This document shows, in pieces, positions 16,739 to 26,811 of a stretch of 64,000 bases of DNA. Made by a program: the position numbers and the translations under genes. This DNA is from Beijerinckiaceae bacterium (GTDB taxonomy: Bacteria > Pseudomonadota > Alphaproteobacteria > Rhizobiales > Beijerinckiaceae). The stretch is from positions 24,332-88,331 of the forward strand of contig CANJNI010000016.1 in NCBI GenBank assembly GCA_947475995.1, written 5' to 3'. Under the pieces are notes generated by a model that saw only the letters and a list, made by a program, of their open reading frames with translations, had not been told where the DNA came from and did no database searches. The stretch's first letter is position 1. Every line of letters begins with the position of its first letter.

Positions 16739-17452
16739 TCAGGGCGCGACCAGGGTGAAACGTCCCTGCCCCTGCAGGGCGGCGCTGATGGCGCCCGCCT
16801 CCGCGATGGAAAAGACGATTATCGGAATACGGTTCTCGCGGGCAAGCGCGAAGGCGGCAGTGTCCATCACGGCGAGGTTCTTCGAGATGGCCTCGTCCTG
16901 CGTGAGCGTCTCGTAGCGCGTCGCTTTGGGGTCCTTCTTGGGATCGGCGGTGTAGACGCCGTCGACCTGCGTGGCCTTCATGACCGCATCCGCAGAAAGT
17001 TCGGCAGCGCGCAACGCTGCACCGGTGTCCGTTGTGAAAAAAGGATTGCCGGTGCCGCCGGCCAGGATCGTCACCCGCTGCTTGGCGAGATGGTTCAGGG
17101 CCGCCTGCCGCGAATAGGGCTGGCAAAGGCTCGGCATCGGCACTGCCGAGAGGGCACGGGCGGACTGGCCCTGCATCTCGATCGCCTGTTCGAGCGCCAG
17201 CGCGTTCATGACGGTCGCCAGCATGCCGATGGAATCGGCGCGCGCACGCTCGATGCCCTTGTCGGCGCCCTGGATGCCGCGAAAGAAGTTTCCGCCGCCG
17301 ACCACGACGCCGATCTCGGCGCCCAGCGAAGCTGCGGTCGCCAGATCCTTGGCGATGCGCTGCAGCGTGCCCAGATCAAGCCCATGGGTGAGGTTGCCCA
17401 TGAGGGCTTCGCCGGAAAGTTTGACGATGACACGTTTCCAGCGAACAGACAT
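16739..17452 (-). CDS. pyrH: Uridylate kinase
   Basis: PyrH phosphorylates UMP to UDP as a hexamer regulated by GTP and UTP. The 237-residue protein starts with WKRVIVKLSGEAL, the amino-acid-kinase phosphate loop. It has GGGNFFRG in the nucleotide region and GGTGNPFFTTD, DGVYTADP and the closing strands of bacterial UMP kinases. It is separated from tsf by a terminator, so pyrH-frr probably have their own promoter within 17453-17560. Confidence 0.97.
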   Translation of the reverse strand: MSVRWKRVIVKLSGEALMGNLTHGLDLGTLQRIAKDLATAASLGAEIGVVVGGGNFFRGIQGADKGIERARADSIGMLATVMNALALEQAIEMQGQSARALSAVPMPSLCQPYSRQAALNHLAKQRVTILAGGTGNPFFTTDTGAALRAAELSADAVMKATQVDGVYTADPKKDPKATRYETLTQDEAISKNLAVMDTAAFALARENRIPIIVFSIAEAGAISAALQGQGRFTLVAP

Positions 17453-17565
17453 GGCGGCTCCAGTTCAGACAGACCTGCGAAACGGCGATCCGATTCGCTG
17501 CGGGACTTTAGCCCAATTGGGCGGCTGCTGCCCCGCCCGAAGGCAAACAGGGTAACGGACTCAAC

Positions 17566-17590
17566 AAAAAAGGCGGCCCGAAAGCCGCCC
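17566..17590 (-). terminator. Intrinsic terminator after tsf
   Basis: GGCGGC (17572-17577) and GCCGCC (17584-17589) with a six-base loop. The minus strand continues into six T's (17571-17566). It separates the rpsB-tsf transcript from pyrH-frr, and T's on the other side could also make it work on the plus strand. Confidence 0.85.
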
Positions 17591-17615
17591 TTTTAACTAT
17601 TGCCGAGGAATGCGA

Positions 17616-18545
17616 TCAGGCGCCGCCTGCAGCCGCCGCGACTTCCGCCGCGAAATCCGATTCCTGCTTCTCGATGCCTTCGCCGAGCGCGTAACGCACG
17701 AAACCCTTCAGGGTGACGGGCGCGCCAGCCGCCTTGGCGGCTTCCTGCACGACCTGACCGATGGTCTTGTTGTTGTGCTCGGCGTGGATCGAGGGCTGAT
17801 CAATAAGGCAGACCTGCTTGTAATAGGTCTTCAGGCCCGACTCGAGGATCTTCTCCAGCACGTTGGCGGGCTTGCCGGCGTTCTTGTCGGCCAGCACGGC
17901 GCGTTCACGGGCCACGATAGCCTGATCGAGACCAGAAGCCTCCAGAGCCAGCGGAGCCGCAGCCGCGACATGCAGGGCGATCTGCTTGCCGAGCGCAGAC
18001 AGCGCGTCCGCATTGCCGGTTGATTCAAGACCGACGAGCACGCCGATCTTGCCAAGGCCTTCGCTGATTGCGTTGTGGACATAATACGACACAACGCCCG
18101 CAGAAACTTCGACCGAGGCCGCGCGGCGCAGCGTCATGTTTTCGCCGATGGTCGCGATGGCGTTGGTGATCTTGTCGGCGACAGTGCCGCCACCCGCGTA
18201 GTCAGAAGCCTTGATGGCTTCGACGTCGGTCAGCCCCTTGGCCAGCGCAACCTGGGCGACGCCGCGCACGAGCGCCTGGAAGTCATCGTTCCGGGCGACG
18301 AAATCGGTTTCGGAGTTGAGTTCGACCACAACGCCCTTCGCGCCCTGAACGGCGACGCCCACGAGGCCTTCAGCAGCCACGCGGCCGGACTTCTTGGCGG
18401 CCTGCGACAGACCCTTCTTGCGCAGCCAGTCGACAGCGGCTTCGATATCGCCGTCGGTTTCGCCGAGCGCCTTCTTGCAATCCATCATTCCGGCGCCGGT
18501 CTTCTCGCGAAGATCCTTCACCAGTGCGGCAGTAATGGCGGCCAT
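17616..18545 (-). CDS. tsf: Elongation factor Ts
   Basis: EF-Ts reloads EF-Tu with GTP. The start at 18545 (309 residues) opens [26 protein letters not shown], the diagnostic N-terminal module, with AAGGAA upstream. The open frame to 18590 adds residues without support. The core with [13 protein letters not shown] and the dimerisation region are intact. It is followed by a strong terminator, and rpsB lies 126 bases upstream. Confidence 0.97.
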   Translation of the reverse strand: MAAITAALVKDLREKTGAGMMDCKKALGETDGDIEAAVDWLRKKGLSQAAKKSGRVAAEGLVGVAVQGAKGVVVELNSETDFVARNDDFQALVRGVAQVALAKGLTDVEAIKASDYAGGGTVADKITNAIATIGENMTLRRAASVEVSAGVVSYYVHNAISEGLGKIGVLVGLESTGNADALSALGKQIALHVAAAAPLALEASGLDQAIVARERAVLADKNAGKPANVLEKILESGLKTYYKQVCLIDQPSIHAEHNNKTIGQVVQEAAKAAGAPVTLKGFVRYALGEGIEKQESDFAAEVAAAAGGA

Positions 18546-18671
18546 GGGAGGTTCCTTTCGTTGGGCCCGCGATTTCTCACGCGCGGCCAAAGATTTTGTG
18601 ACAGTGCTTTTTCAAGTAAGTCGGGCCGAAGCATGGCTCCGGCCCGTCAATTCAGTTCCGATCGGCCAGGA

Positions 18672-19691
18672 TCAGCCGGCCAGCATGGCGCGGGCCGAGT
18701 TGATCCAGCCGTCCCGCTCCATCCGGCCGCTCAGCTTGAGCTTCTGGTCAACGGACTTGGCGTCGTCGGCGCTCATGGCGGCGATCTGCCAGTAGTGGAA
18801 GATGCCACCGTCGTTCAGCTTCTTCACCAGCTGCGGGCCGACGCCGGGCAGCTTGGCGAGATCGTCCGGAGCGCCGCGCGGAGCGCTGAGCAGCTCGAAG
18901 GCTTCTGTCGGAGCGTCGAGTTCCACGACGGCGGCAGTCGCCTCCGGCAGGTTGACCTCGACAGGAGCTTCCTGCTCGCCCATGTCCATGCCCGAAGAGC
19001 CCTGGCTGCGCGAGATGCCGTCAATGGCGGCCCGGGCGATCAGGTCGCAGTAGAGCGCAATCGCGCGGCCGGCGTCGTCGTTGCCCGGAACCGGGAAGCG
19101 GATGCCGTCCGGATCGCAGTTCGTGTCGACGATGGCGGCGACCGGGATGTTGAGGCGGTTCGCCTCCTTGATGGCGAGCTGTTCCTTGTTCGTGTCGATC
19201 ACGAAGATCAGGTCCGGCGTGCCGCCCATGTCCTTGATGCCGCCCAGCGCCTTCTCAAGCTTGTCGCGCTCGCGCGACAGCATGAGGCGCTCCTTCTTGG
19301 TCAGGCCGGCCGCGCCGGAGCTGAGCTGCTCGTCGAGCTTGCGCAGACGGGCGATGGAGCCAGAAATGGTCTTCCAGTTGGTGAGCATGCCGCCCAGCCA
19401 GCGGGAGTTGATGTAGTACTGGGCCGAACGCTTCGCGGCGTCGGCGATCTGCTCGGCCGCCTGGCGCTTGGTGCCGACGAACAGCACGCGGCCGCCCTTG
19501 GCGACCGTATCCGACACGGCCTTCAGGGCCTGATGCAGCAGCGGCACCGTCTGGGCGAGGTCGATGATGTGAATGTTGTTGCGAGCGCCGAAGATAAAGG
19601 GCGCCATCTTCGGGTTCCAGCGGTGCGACTGGTGGCCGAAATGGGCTCCGGCTTCGAGGAGCGAACGCATGGTGAAATCGGGCAGAGCCAT
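18672..19691 (-). CDS. rpsB: 30S ribosomal protein S2 with C-terminal helix-hairpin-helix tail
   Basis: S2 binds the head-body junction of the small subunit. The start at 19691 (339 residues) follows GGAGAAG. The first 240 residues are normal S2 ([31 protein letters not shown]). The last 80 or so form an acidic linker and a helix-hairpin-helix-like domain with [15 protein letters not shown]. Such an extension occurs in part of the Hyphomicrobiales, and its role on the ribosome is unclear. It heads the rpsB-tsf transcript. Confidence 0.96.
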   Translation of the reverse strand: MALPDFTMRSLLEAGAHFGHQSHRWNPKMAPFIFGARNNIHIIDLAQTVPLLHQALKAVSDTVAKGGRVLFVGTKRQAAEQIADAAKRSAQYYINSRWLGGMLTNWKTISGSIARLRKLDEQLSSGAAGLTKKERLMLSRERDKLEKALGGIKDMGGTPDLIFVIDTNKEQLAIKEANRLNIPVAAIVDTNCDPDGIRFPVPGNDDAGRAIALYCDLIARAAIDGISRSQGSSGMDMGEQEAPVEVNLPEATAAVVELDAPTEAFELLSAPRGAPDDLAKLPGVGPQLVKKLNDGGIFHYWQIAAMSADDAKSVDQKLKLSGRMERDGWINSARAMLAG

Positions 19692-19804
19692 AGTCTGTAC
19701 TTCTCCGGTTAAGCCTCGGCGGAACGTTTGGCGGGCCGTTTGGCCCGTCACCGGAGCGATCCTTGGATCAGGAGCGCCTGAATTCCGCCTGTGGAATGGG
19801 CGCG

Positions 19805-19833
19805 CTTATAGGGGCGAAGGCCTGCGGATGCAA
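19805..19833 (-). promoter_or_regulatory. rpsB promoter
   Basis: Minus strand TTGCAT (19833-19828), 17 bases, TATAAG (19810-19805). The leader to the ATG is about 105 bases and holds a GGGCC-AAAC-GGCCC hairpin (19733-19746), a candidate site for S2 autoregulation. Confidence 0.6.
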
Positions 19834-19862
19834 GCCCGACGCCGCCCTGACGCCTGCGAATA

Positions 19863-20432
19863 TTATTGTAGCCGGAATTTGAGCTGTCCGCCGGCCGGTT
19901 TCAAGCCCAGTCGTTCCAGCCACGAAGGCTCCGGACGGGGACATTTGGCCATCTCGCGCACCCAGCGCAGGTCCGACGACCAGGCGAAGGGCTCAAGCGC
20001 ATCGCCCTTGTCGCTCAGGACCAGATCCGCATTGCGTCCCGAGACCGCCGGTTCGGTGGCGAGGGATACGCGGCGGATGTAAAGGCACAGCATGGCCGTC
20101 CAGGTCACGGCCGCAATGCTCCAGTTGGCTGTGCCGCAGGCGACGCCGAAGACCATCGCAATGGTGATCAGCACAAGGCTGGTGGATTCCTCCTTGCTCC
20201 GGTCAGCCCAGAGACAGGCCAGCGCCAGCGCAGACAGTAGAGCCAGCAAGGCGCTGGGCACCGCGCTCGCACCGTTAAGCCCTGCATTGTACTGGACGAA
20301 CAGGGCCGTCATCACGGCCGCCGCCGTGTGGGTCACGAGGGCTGATTTCCGTCCGCTGATGAAAGGGTCCAGCCCCACCGACATGCCCAGCAGCGCAGCC
20401 GCCAGCCATGTCATTCCGAAATCCTCGAACAT
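19863..20432 (-). CDS. Predicted inner-membrane protein, weakly MgtC-like
   Basis: A 189-residue protein with about five hydrophobic segments in the first 120 residues and a soluble C-terminal part. The N-terminus (LLGMSVGLDPFISGRKSALVTHTAAAVMTALF) recalls the MgtC/SapB membrane domain, but the match is by eye and weak. The start at 20432 has AAAAGGGGGG upstream. The C-terminal half (from SGRNADL) is polar and unknown. It is a single gene, divergent from the HTH regulator. Confidence 0.6.
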   Translation of the reverse strand: MFEDFGMTWLAAALLGMSVGLDPFISGRKSALVTHTAAAVMTALFVQYNAGLNGASAVPSALLALLSALALACLWADRSKEESTSLVLITIAMVFGVACGTANWSIAAVTWTAMLCLYIRRVSLATEPAVSGRNADLVLSDKGDALEPFAWSSDLRWVREMAKCPRPEPSWLERLGLKPAGGQLKFRLQ

Positions 20433-20715
20433 CGAAATCCCCCCTTTTAAAACGGGAGCATTTTAATCGTATGAGATGCAAGTCTTCGGTAAATGAGCGG
20501 CAAATTGTAATGGTCATGACTAGGAATGGGTTACCGGCGCCTCCTGGCGAACCTTAATCGCCGTTAGACCCTTCAATATCGGACCTTCGGCCGGAAGACG
20601 CATCCAGCATCAGCCGCCCTGCTACACGACCGCTTCCAGCGGCGACGGACGAATCGCGTTTCAGAATGCGATATGCAGACTCACGAGGGCCTTTTGCCAG
20701 TTTACGAGTCTTTAT

Positions 20716-20732
20716 TGACGTTTTAAACGTCA
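20716..20732. promoter_or_regulatory. Palindromic operator candidate before the HTH gene
   Basis: TGACGTTT-T-AAACGTCA is a perfect 8+1+8 palindrome 25 bases before the ATG at 20758, in the promoter position. It is a plausible autoregulatory site for the HTH protein. The rest of the gap 20433-20715 shows nothing I can name. Confidence 0.5.
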
Positions 20733-20757
20733 TTCCTGACTGAATGGACTGGATCTG

Positions 20758-21021
20758 ATGATCACCGGACCGCAGATGCGCGCCGCCAGGGCGCTGCTCG
20801 ATATCGATCAGAAAACCCTCGCCGAGCTTTCCGGCGTCTCGCTGGCGACCATCCAGCGGATGGAAAGCAGCCAGGGAAATGTGCGCGGCGTGGTCGACAG
20901 CCTGATGAAGGTGGTCGAGGCGCTGGATCGCGCGGGGATCGAACTGATCGGCGAACAGACGCGCAGCGAGTCCGGCGGCCGCGGAGTACGCCTCAAGGCG
21001 CCGCCCGCCCCTTCGAGCTGA
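20758..21021 (+). CDS. XRE-family helix-turn-helix regulator
   Basis: An 87-residue DNA-binding protein with a lambda-repressor-type domain at about residues 7-60 (RAARALLDIDQKTLAELSGVSLATIQRME). A short tail holds GIELIGE, typical of tiny XRE regulators of this group. It lies 83 bases ahead of the SulP transporter on the same strand and probably controls it and itself through the palindrome at 20716. Confidence 0.85.
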   Translation: MITGPQMRAARALLDIDQKTLAELSGVSLATIQRMESSQGNVRGVVDSLMKVVEALDRAGIELIGEQTRSESGGRGVRLKAPPAPSS

Positions 21022-21104
21022 CATCGACCGGTTCAGAACAGCCGCGACGGCGACCGCCGAATTCGACGACGATCCCGCCGCTCTCAAACGGGAGCAGACG
21101 TGAG

Positions 21105-22805
21105 ATGAGCGACACGACCCTTCATCCGGCAGGACAGCGGCGGCCGACATTCGCGGAAATGTTCACGCCCAAGCTCGTGACTGTCCTGCGGGAAGGCTAC
21201 GATTTCGCGGCATTCCGGGCAGATGCGATTGCAGGCCTGACGGTGGCCATCGTGGCCTTGCCGCTGTCGATGGCGATCGCGATTGCGTCCGGCCTTTCTC
21301 CCGACCGCGGCCTCTACACGACGATCGTCGGCGGATTCATCATTTCGGCCTTCGGCGGCAGCCGCTTCCAGATCGGCGGACCGGCGGGCGCGTTCATCGT
21401 CCTGATTGCGGCCATTGTCGAACGCAAGGGCTATGACGGACTGATCATGGCGACCTTGATGGCGGGGGCGATCATGATGGCGGTCGGCTTCCTGAGGCTC
21501 GGGACCTACATCAAGTACATTCCGTTCCCGGTGACGGTCGGCTTCACGACCGGGATCGCGGTCATCATCTTCGCCAGTCAGGTGAAGGAATTGCTGGGGC
21601 TGAACATGCCCCGCGAGCCTGCGGCGCTGTTGCCCAAGCTCGACGCAATCTGGACCTCTCTCGGCACCATCCAGCCAGTCACGTTGATGATCTCGGCCGG
21701 CGCCATCGGGATCATTCTCGTCTTGCGGAAGCTGCGTCCGACCTGGCCGGGCTTCCTGATCGCCGTCGGGGCCAGCGCCCTCGCAGTAGCGCTGTTCAAT
21801 CTCGACGTCGCCACCATCGGGTCGCGTTTCGGCGGGGTGCCGAGTTCCCTGCCCGCGCCCGGTCTTCCGGCCTTCTCGCTTGAGAAGTTGCGCGCCGTGA
21901 TCCCCGATGCTCTGGCGATTGCGCTCCTGGGCTCCATCGAGTCGCTCTTGTCCGCTGTTGTCGCCGACGGCATGACGGGGCGTCGGCACCGGTCGAATTG
22001 CGAACTGGTCGCGCAAGGCGGCGCCAACATTGCGGCGGTCATTTTCGGCGGCATGCCGGTCACCGGCACCATTGCCCGGACCGCCACCAATGTCCGCACC
22101 GGCGCGCGCGGCCCCGTCTCGGGCATCCTGCATGCCTTTTACGTGCTGATGTTCATGGCGGTAGCGGCCCCGATGGCGGCCTATATTCCGCTGGCCGCGC
22201 TCGGTGCAGTGCTGGCCGTCGTGTCCTGGAACATGGCCGAAAAGGAAGAGTTCGTCGCGCTCATCAAAGCCTCGCCGGGCGATGCGCTCGTGCTTCTGGC
22301 GACGTTCCTCCTCACCATCTTCGAAGACCTGATCCTGGGCATCACGGTCGGAGTCGTGCTGGGTTCGATCCTGTTCATGCACCGCATGGCCGAGGCGGTC
22401 GAAGTCGAGGGCGGCGGTTCCTTGGTTTCAGATGACGTCGCCGATACTGTGGGCAGCGACCGTACGCCCTACGGGGGCTATGAAACTGACCGGGACTCCG
22501 TTGTCTACCGCATCAACGGCGCGTTTTTCTTCGGCGCGACCGCAAATGTCATCGAGACTTTCGAAAGCATCGGGCAGTTGCCGCGCGCCTTCATCTTCGA
22601 TTTCACCAATGTGCCGCTGATCGACACGACCGCCGCCAAGGGCCTTGAAGGCTTTGCCCACAAGCTCCGCCGGAACGGAACGTCCCTGATTCTCGCGGGC
22701 GCGAAGCCCTCCGTGCGGCGGATTCTTCTGCAGGCCGGGCTACATGAGCCGGAGGTCCGCTATGCCGCCACGGTTCCGGACGCCCGGATGCTTATCGGGC
22801 CGTGA
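21105..22805 (+). CDS. SulP family anion transporter with STAS domain
   Basis: A 566-residue transporter. The N-terminal membrane domain has the SulP landmarks: AGLTVAIVALPLSMAIAIASG and a later GGMPVTGTIARTATN motif. The C-terminal STAS domain (about 440-550, with DFTNVPLIDTTAAKGL) includes the residues around the regulatory serine/threonine. SulP proteins move sulfate, bicarbonate or dicarboxylates across the inner membrane; the substrate is not determined here. The adjoining small HTH gene may regulate it. Confidence 0.9.
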   Translation: MSDTTLHPAGQRRPTFAEMFTPKLVTVLREGYDFAAFRADAIAGLTVAIVALPLSMAIAIASGLSPDRGLYTTIVGGFIISAFGGSRFQIGGPAGAFIVLIAAIVERKGYDGLIMATLMAGAIMMAVGFLRLGTYIKYIPFPVTVGFTTGIAVIIFASQVKELLGLNMPREPAALLPKLDAIWTSLGTIQPVTLMISAGAIGIILVLRKLRPTWPGFLIAVGASALAVALFNLDVATIGSRFGGVPSSLPAPGLPAFSLEKLRAVIPDALAIALLGSIESLLSAVVADGMTGRRHRSNCELVAQGGANIAAVIFGGMPVTGTIARTATNVRTGARGPVSGILHAFYVLMFMAVAAPMAAYIPLAALGAVLAVVSWNMAEKEEFVALIKASPGDALVLLATFLLTIFEDLILGITVGVVLGSILFMHRMAEAVEVEGGGSLVSDDVADTVGSDRTPYGGYETDRDSVVYRINGAFFFGATANVIETFESIGQLPRAFIFDFTNVPLIDTTAAKGLEGFAHKLRRNGTSLILAGAKPSVRRILLQAGLHEPEVRYAATVPDARMLIGP

Positions 22806-22913
22806 GCCGGACAGGGAGATCTTGATCGGATGCAAGGCGGAAGCCTGGGCGTGACCTTATCCGGTCAGCATCTTGCGGCTGATCCGCCTGGAAGATGACG
22901 CTTAAGGACAGCT

Positions 22914-22957
22914 ATAAAAAATAAAAGCAAGGTTCGAGCATAGCCCGACACCTTGCT
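22914..22957 (-). terminator. Strong minus-strand terminator in a non-coding gap
   Basis: AGCAAGGT (22926-22933) pairs perfectly with ACCTTGCT (22950-22957), extended by TCG/CGA with one bulge. On the minus strand a T-rich tract (22925-22914) follows. It cannot serve SulP, which is on the plus strand, and no minus-strand gene lies ahead of it. Confidence 0.75.
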
Positions 22958-23351
22958 GGACAGTTTCGTCACGTTCGATACTGGCCTTCAATCCACACGC
23001 AGACGCGGGGCAGTGGTCCAAGGCTTGAAACCATCTGGACCGGCTCAGGATCGACTTCGTCCTCCCGCGACTTGGTGCTGCACGCTTTCGGTAGACCCGA
23101 AGGCGGCCTCCTTTCGGATTAGCGATTGCAGAATAGTCACAAGTCTTCGGACTTGTCACGGGGTCCAAGATCAAATTCCGGTCCTTTTGGCTTTTTTTTG
23201 ACGTGCTGCACGTTCGGGCGGCAAAGACGTATCCGCCTTTCGTCCCAAGGCCTTGTTTTTCCGGGATTGCTCCGGTTCTGTAGCGCTCTCCCCCGCGATG
23301 CGCCAATGTAAGGCCTCGATTCGCGGTTTCCTTCTCCTTCGGGTCCTTTAC
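22958..23351. other. Structured non-coding region before proS
   Basis: About 390 bases without a supported gene. Contents are a UUCG-type hairpin ACAAGTC-TTCG-GACTTGT (23139-23156), an eight-T run at 23192-23199, a CCGAAGG/CCTTTCGG imperfect hairpin (23097-23117), and two copies of a GTGCTGCACG element about 128 bases apart (near 23075 and 23203). It may be a proS leader on the plus strand, a small RNA on the minus strand, or both. Confidence 0.4.
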
Positions 23352-24674
23352 ATGCGTCTTTCCCGCTATTTCCTGCCCATCCTTCGCGAAAACCCGAAGG
23401 AGGCCGAGATCGTCTCGCACCGGCTGATGTTGCGCGCCGGCATGATCCGGCAGGAATCGGCCGGCATCTATGCCTGGCTGCCGCTTGGCCTGCGTGTGCT
23501 GAACAAGATCAACGCCATCGTTCGCGAAGAGCAGAATCGCGCAGGCGCCATCGAATTGCTGATGCCGACCATGCAATCGGCCGACCTGTGGCGCGAATCG
23601 GGCCGCTACGACGCCTATGGCAAGGAAATGCTGCGCATCAAGGATCGCCACGAACGCGACATGCTGTTCGGCCCAACCAATGAAGAGATGGTGACGGAAA
23701 TCTTCCGCGCATATGTGCGGTCCTACAAGGACCTGCCGCTCAACCTCTACCATATCCAGTGGAAGTTTCGCGACGAGGTGCGCCCGCGCTTCGGGGTCAT
23801 GCGCTCCCGCGAATTCCTGATGAAGGACGCCTATTCGTTCGATCTCGATCAGGCAGGCGCGATCCATTCCTACAACAAGATGTTCGCCGCATACCTGCGC
23901 ACCTTCGCCCGCATGGGCCTGAAGGCGATTCCCATGCGCGCAGACACCGGCCCGATCGGCGGCAACCTGAGCCACGAATTCATCATTCTGGCGTCCACGG
24001 GCGAGAGCGAAGTCTTCTGCCACAAGAACTTCCTCGAAATGGACACGCCGCCGGCCGATATCGACTTTGACGATCGCGCCACCATGCAGGGCGTGTTCGA
24101 CACGTGGACCAGCCGGTATGCGGCGACCTCCGAAATGCACGATGCGCCTGCCTTCGAGGCGCTGCCGGAATCAGAACAGGTTTCTGCGCGCGGGATCGAA
24201 GTCGGCCATATTTTCTACTTCGGCACCAAGTATTCCGAAGCCATGAAGGCCGTCGTCAACGGCCCCGACGGCAAGGAAGCCACCGTGCAGATGGGCTCTT
24301 ACGGAATCGGACCATCGCGCCTCGTGGCGGCCCTGATCGAGGCCAACCACGATGATAATGGAATCATCTGGCCGGAGGCGGTAGCGCCGTTCCGGGTTGG
24401 CCTTGCGAACCTGAAGGTCGGAGACGCGGCGACGGACGCGGCCTGCGCGAGCCTTTACGAAAAGCTGGAAAAAGCCGGCGTCGACGTCCTTTACGACGAT
24501 CGCGACGACCGTCCCGGCGCGAAATTCGCCACGATGGATCTGATAGGCCTGCCGCATCAGGTGATCGTCGGCCCCAAGAGCCTTGCGGAAGGCAAGGTCG
24601 AGATGAAGAACCGCCGCACCGGCGCGCGCGAAATGCTGTCGGTCGATGAAGTTCTGAACAAGCTGGGGGCCTGA
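23352..24674 (+). CDS. proS: Prolyl-tRNA synthetase (short alphaproteobacterial type)
   Basis: ProRS charges tRNA-Pro. The 440-residue form lacks the long editing insertion found in E. coli ProRS, as usual in alphaproteobacteria. Class II motifs are visible: motif 2 around [23 protein letters not shown] and the C-terminal anticodon domain with [12 protein letters not shown]. The start at 23352 ([10 protein letters not shown]) fits homologues, although no ribosome-binding site is visible; an upstream in-frame extension to 23253 is non-conserved-looking. Its stop overlaps the lolC start by one base. Confidence 0.95.
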   Translation: MRLSRYFLPILRENPKEAEIVSHRLMLRAGMIRQESAGIYAWLPLGLRVLNKINAIVREEQNRAGAIELLMPTMQSADLWRESGRYDAYGKEMLRIKDRHERDMLFGPTNEEMVTEIFRAYVRSYKDLPLNLYHIQWKFRDEVRPRFGVMRSREFLMKDAYSFDLDQAGAIHSYNKMFAAYLRTFARMGLKAIPMRADTGPIGGNLSHEFIILASTGESEVFCHKNFLEMDTPPADIDFDDRATMQGVFDTWTSRYAATSEMHDAPAFEALPESEQVSARGIEVGHIFYFGTKYSEAMKAVVNGPDGKEATVQMGSYGIGPSRLVAALIEANHDDNGIIWPEAVAPFRVGLANLKVGDAATDAACASLYEKLEKAGVDVLYDDRDDRPGAKFATMDLIGLPHQVIVGPKSLAEGKVEMKNRRTGAREMLSVDEVLNKLGA

Positions 24675-25990
24675 TGAGCGCGGAGGATCAGGCCGCCGCG
24701 GCCGACGCCCCCGGTTCCAGCGGCGTCGACCCGATCGACACCAAACCCTTTGCGCCATTCGAATGGATGATCGCGCTGCGCTATCTGCGCGCGCGCCGTT
24801 CGCAGGGCTTTGTCTCGGTCATCGCCGGCTTTTCCTTCGCGGGCATCATGCTCGGCGTTGCGACGCTCATCGTCGTCATGTCGGTGATGAACGGCTTCCA
24901 CATCGAGCTGATGAGCAAGATCATCGGCATCAACGGCCATGTGTTCCTGCAGGGCGTCGAACGGCCGCTGACTGATTACGCCGAAGTCACCGAGCGGGTG
25001 AGCAAGGTGAAGGGCGTCACTGTGGCGCTGCCGATGGTGGAGAGCGCGGCCGGCGTTTCCTCGCAATTCCAGCAGTCGGGCGCACTCGTGCGCGGCATCC
25101 GCGAAGCCGACATCAAGAAGCTTCCGGGCATCGCGGCCAATGTTAAACAGGGCACGCTCAACGGCTTCGACACTGTGGAAGGCGTCGCCATCGGGGCGAA
25201 GCTTGCCGAGCAACTCAGCGTGCGGATCGGCGATACGATTTCGATTCTCACCGCAAAGGGATCGCAGACGCCGTTCGGTATCGCGCCGCGCATCAAGTCC
25301 TATCCGGTGGTGGCGATCTTCCAGATCGGCGTGTCGGAATTCGACGGCATTTTCGTCTACATGCCGTTCGAGGAGGCGCAGGCCTTCTTCAACAAGGATG
25401 AAGAAGCGACGGTGATCGAGGCCTTCGTGGACGACCCCGACAATATGGACGTCATTCGCGGCCGCATCGAGGATGTGGTGGGCCGCCCGATGATCATGAC
25501 CGACTGGCGTCAGCGCAACAAATCCTTCTTCGATGCGCTGAAGGTCGAGCGCACGGTGATGTTCTTCATCCTGACGCTGATCGTTCTGGTTGCGGCGCTG
25601 AACATCATTTCCGGCCTCACCATGCTGGTGAAGGACAAGGGCCGCGACATCGCCATCCTGCGCACGATGGGCGCGACGCAGGGCGCGGTCATGCGGGTGT
25701 TCCTGATCACCGGAGCGGCGATCGGCATCAGCGGCACGGTCGCGGGTTTTCTTCTCGGCCTGCTGGTGGCGCACAATCTCGAACCGATCCGCCAGTTCAT
25801 CAACAAGGCTTTCGGTCTCAACGTGTTCGATCCGAACTTCTATTTCCTGAGCCGGCTTCCCTCCGTGGTGGTGTTCAGCGATGTGGCGGCGGTGGTGATG
25901 CTGTCTCTCGGCCTGTCCCTGTTCGCCACCATCTTCCCGTCGCGGCGCGCCGCGAAACTCGATCCTGTCGAGGCGCTGCGCTATGAGTGA
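24674..25990 (+). CDS. lolC: Lipoprotein-releasing system permease LolC/E type
   Basis: A 438-residue permease of the ABC machine that extracts outer-membrane lipoproteins from the inner membrane. There is a membrane helix at about 47-70, a large periplasmic domain to about residue 290, then three C-terminal helices with [14 protein letters not shown] as the coupling region. Only one permease gene is present with lolD, so the transporter is probably a homodimer of this subunit, as reported for LolF-type systems. The first 30 residues are disordered. It overlaps lolD by eight bases. Confidence 0.92.
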   Translation: MSAEDQAAAADAPGSSGVDPIDTKPFAPFEWMIALRYLRARRSQGFVSVIAGFSFAGIMLGVATLIVVMSVMNGFHIELMSKIIGINGHVFLQGVERPLTDYAEVTERVSKVKGVTVALPMVESAAGVSSQFQQSGALVRGIREADIKKLPGIAANVKQGTLNGFDTVEGVAIGAKLAEQLSVRIGDTISILTAKGSQTPFGIAPRIKSYPVVAIFQIGVSEFDGIFVYMPFEEAQAFFNKDEEATVIEAFVDDPDNMDVIRGRIEDVVGRPMIMTDWRQRNKSFFDALKVERTVMFFILTLIVLVAALNIISGLTMLVKDKGRDIAILRTMGATQGAVMRVFLITGAAIGISGTVAGFLLGLLVAHNLEPIRQFINKAFGLNVFDPNFYFLSRLPSVVVFSDVAAVVMLSLGLSLFATIFPSRRAAKLDPVEALRYE

Positions 25991-26678
25991 GCCCGCCGAG
26001 GTCCCTGCCCTCACGCTTCAGCGGGTCGAGCGGTCCTACAAGCAGGGCGAGACGTCGCTCGACATCCTGCGCGGCGTCGACCTGACGCTCTGGGCAGGCC
26101 AGTCGGTCGCCCTGATCGCTCCATCCGGCGCGGGCAAATCGACACTGCTGCATATGGCGGGGCTTCTGGAAAAGCCCGACGGAGGCGAAGTCTTCATTGG
26201 CGATGCGCCGACCTCGCATATGGACGACGGTCAGCGCACCGCGATCCGACGCCTCGAAATCGGCTTCATTTATCAGTTCCATCAACTGCTGCCGGAGTTC
26301 ACGGCGGTCGAGAACGTCATGCTGCCGCAGATGATCCGCGGCCTCTCGCGCAACGAGGCGCGCAAGCGCGCATCGGAACTGCTGGAATTTCTGGGACTGG
26401 GACATCGGCTCAATCACCGCCCTGCGGAGCTTTCCGGCGGCGAACAGCAGCGCGTCGCGACTGCCCGGGCGGTCGCCAACGGCCCCCGCGTCCTGCTGGC
26501 GGACGAACCGACCGGGAACCTAGACCCCAAGACAGCCGACCATGTGTTTGGCGTCCTGACGAAACTCGTGCGCGCCTCGGGACTCGCGGCGCTAGTGGCG
26601 ACTCACAACATGGAACTGGCGGCGCGCATGGACCGCCGCGTCTCGCTGCGCGACGGCAAGCTCGTCGAGCTGGATTGA
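25983..26678 (+). CDS. lolD: Lipoprotein-releasing system ATPase
   Basis: A 231-residue ATPase for the Lol release complex. Walker A is APSGAGKST, the signature [10 protein letters not shown], and Walker B leads into [11 protein letters not shown]. The Q-loop reads [12 protein letters not shown], as in the LolD/MacB subclass. It overlaps lolC by eight bases and is the last gene of proS-lolC-lolD. Confidence 0.94.
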   Translation: MSEPAEVPALTLQRVERSYKQGETSLDILRGVDLTLWAGQSVALIAPSGAGKSTLLHMAGLLEKPDGGEVFIGDAPTSHMDDGQRTAIRRLEIGFIYQFHQLLPEFTAVENVMLPQMIRGLSRNEARKRASELLEFLGLGHRLNHRPAELSGGEQQRVATARAVANGPRVLLADEPTGNLDPKTADHVFGVLTKLVRASGLAALVATHNMELAARMDRRVSLRDGKLVELD

Positions 26679-26693
26679 TTCAAACGCCAAGTT

Positions 26694-26786
26694 TCAGCGC
26701 TTTCGCATGCGGCGGCGCCGAAACATGACTTCGCTCAGCACATAGCCGAGCACCAGACCGACAACCAGCATTGCGAACAGGTCCAT
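26694..26786 (-). CDS. Predicted 30-residue single-pass membrane protein
   Basis: A very short frame with strong gene-like features. A GGAAGAGG ribosome-binding site lies at the right distance from the ATG. A hydrophobic helix (FAMLVVGLVLGYVLSEVMF) is followed by a very basic end (RRRRMRKR), which by the positive-inside rule puts the C-terminus in the cytoplasm. It is convergent with lolD, 15 bases from its stop. A 15-base palindrome sits 25 bases upstream. The function is unknown. Confidence 0.5.
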   Translation of the reverse strand: MDLFAMLVVGLVLGYVLSEVMFRRRRMRKR

Positions 26787-26811
26787 ACGCCACCTCTTCC
26801 GTGGGCTTCTA

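Noticed and set aside
22902..24140. A 412-codon minus-strand frame covering the proS leader
   Set aside because: Most of it is antisense to proS, and it reads straight through the terminator at 22914-22957. The tail looks protein-like in places but has no start or ribosome-binding site.
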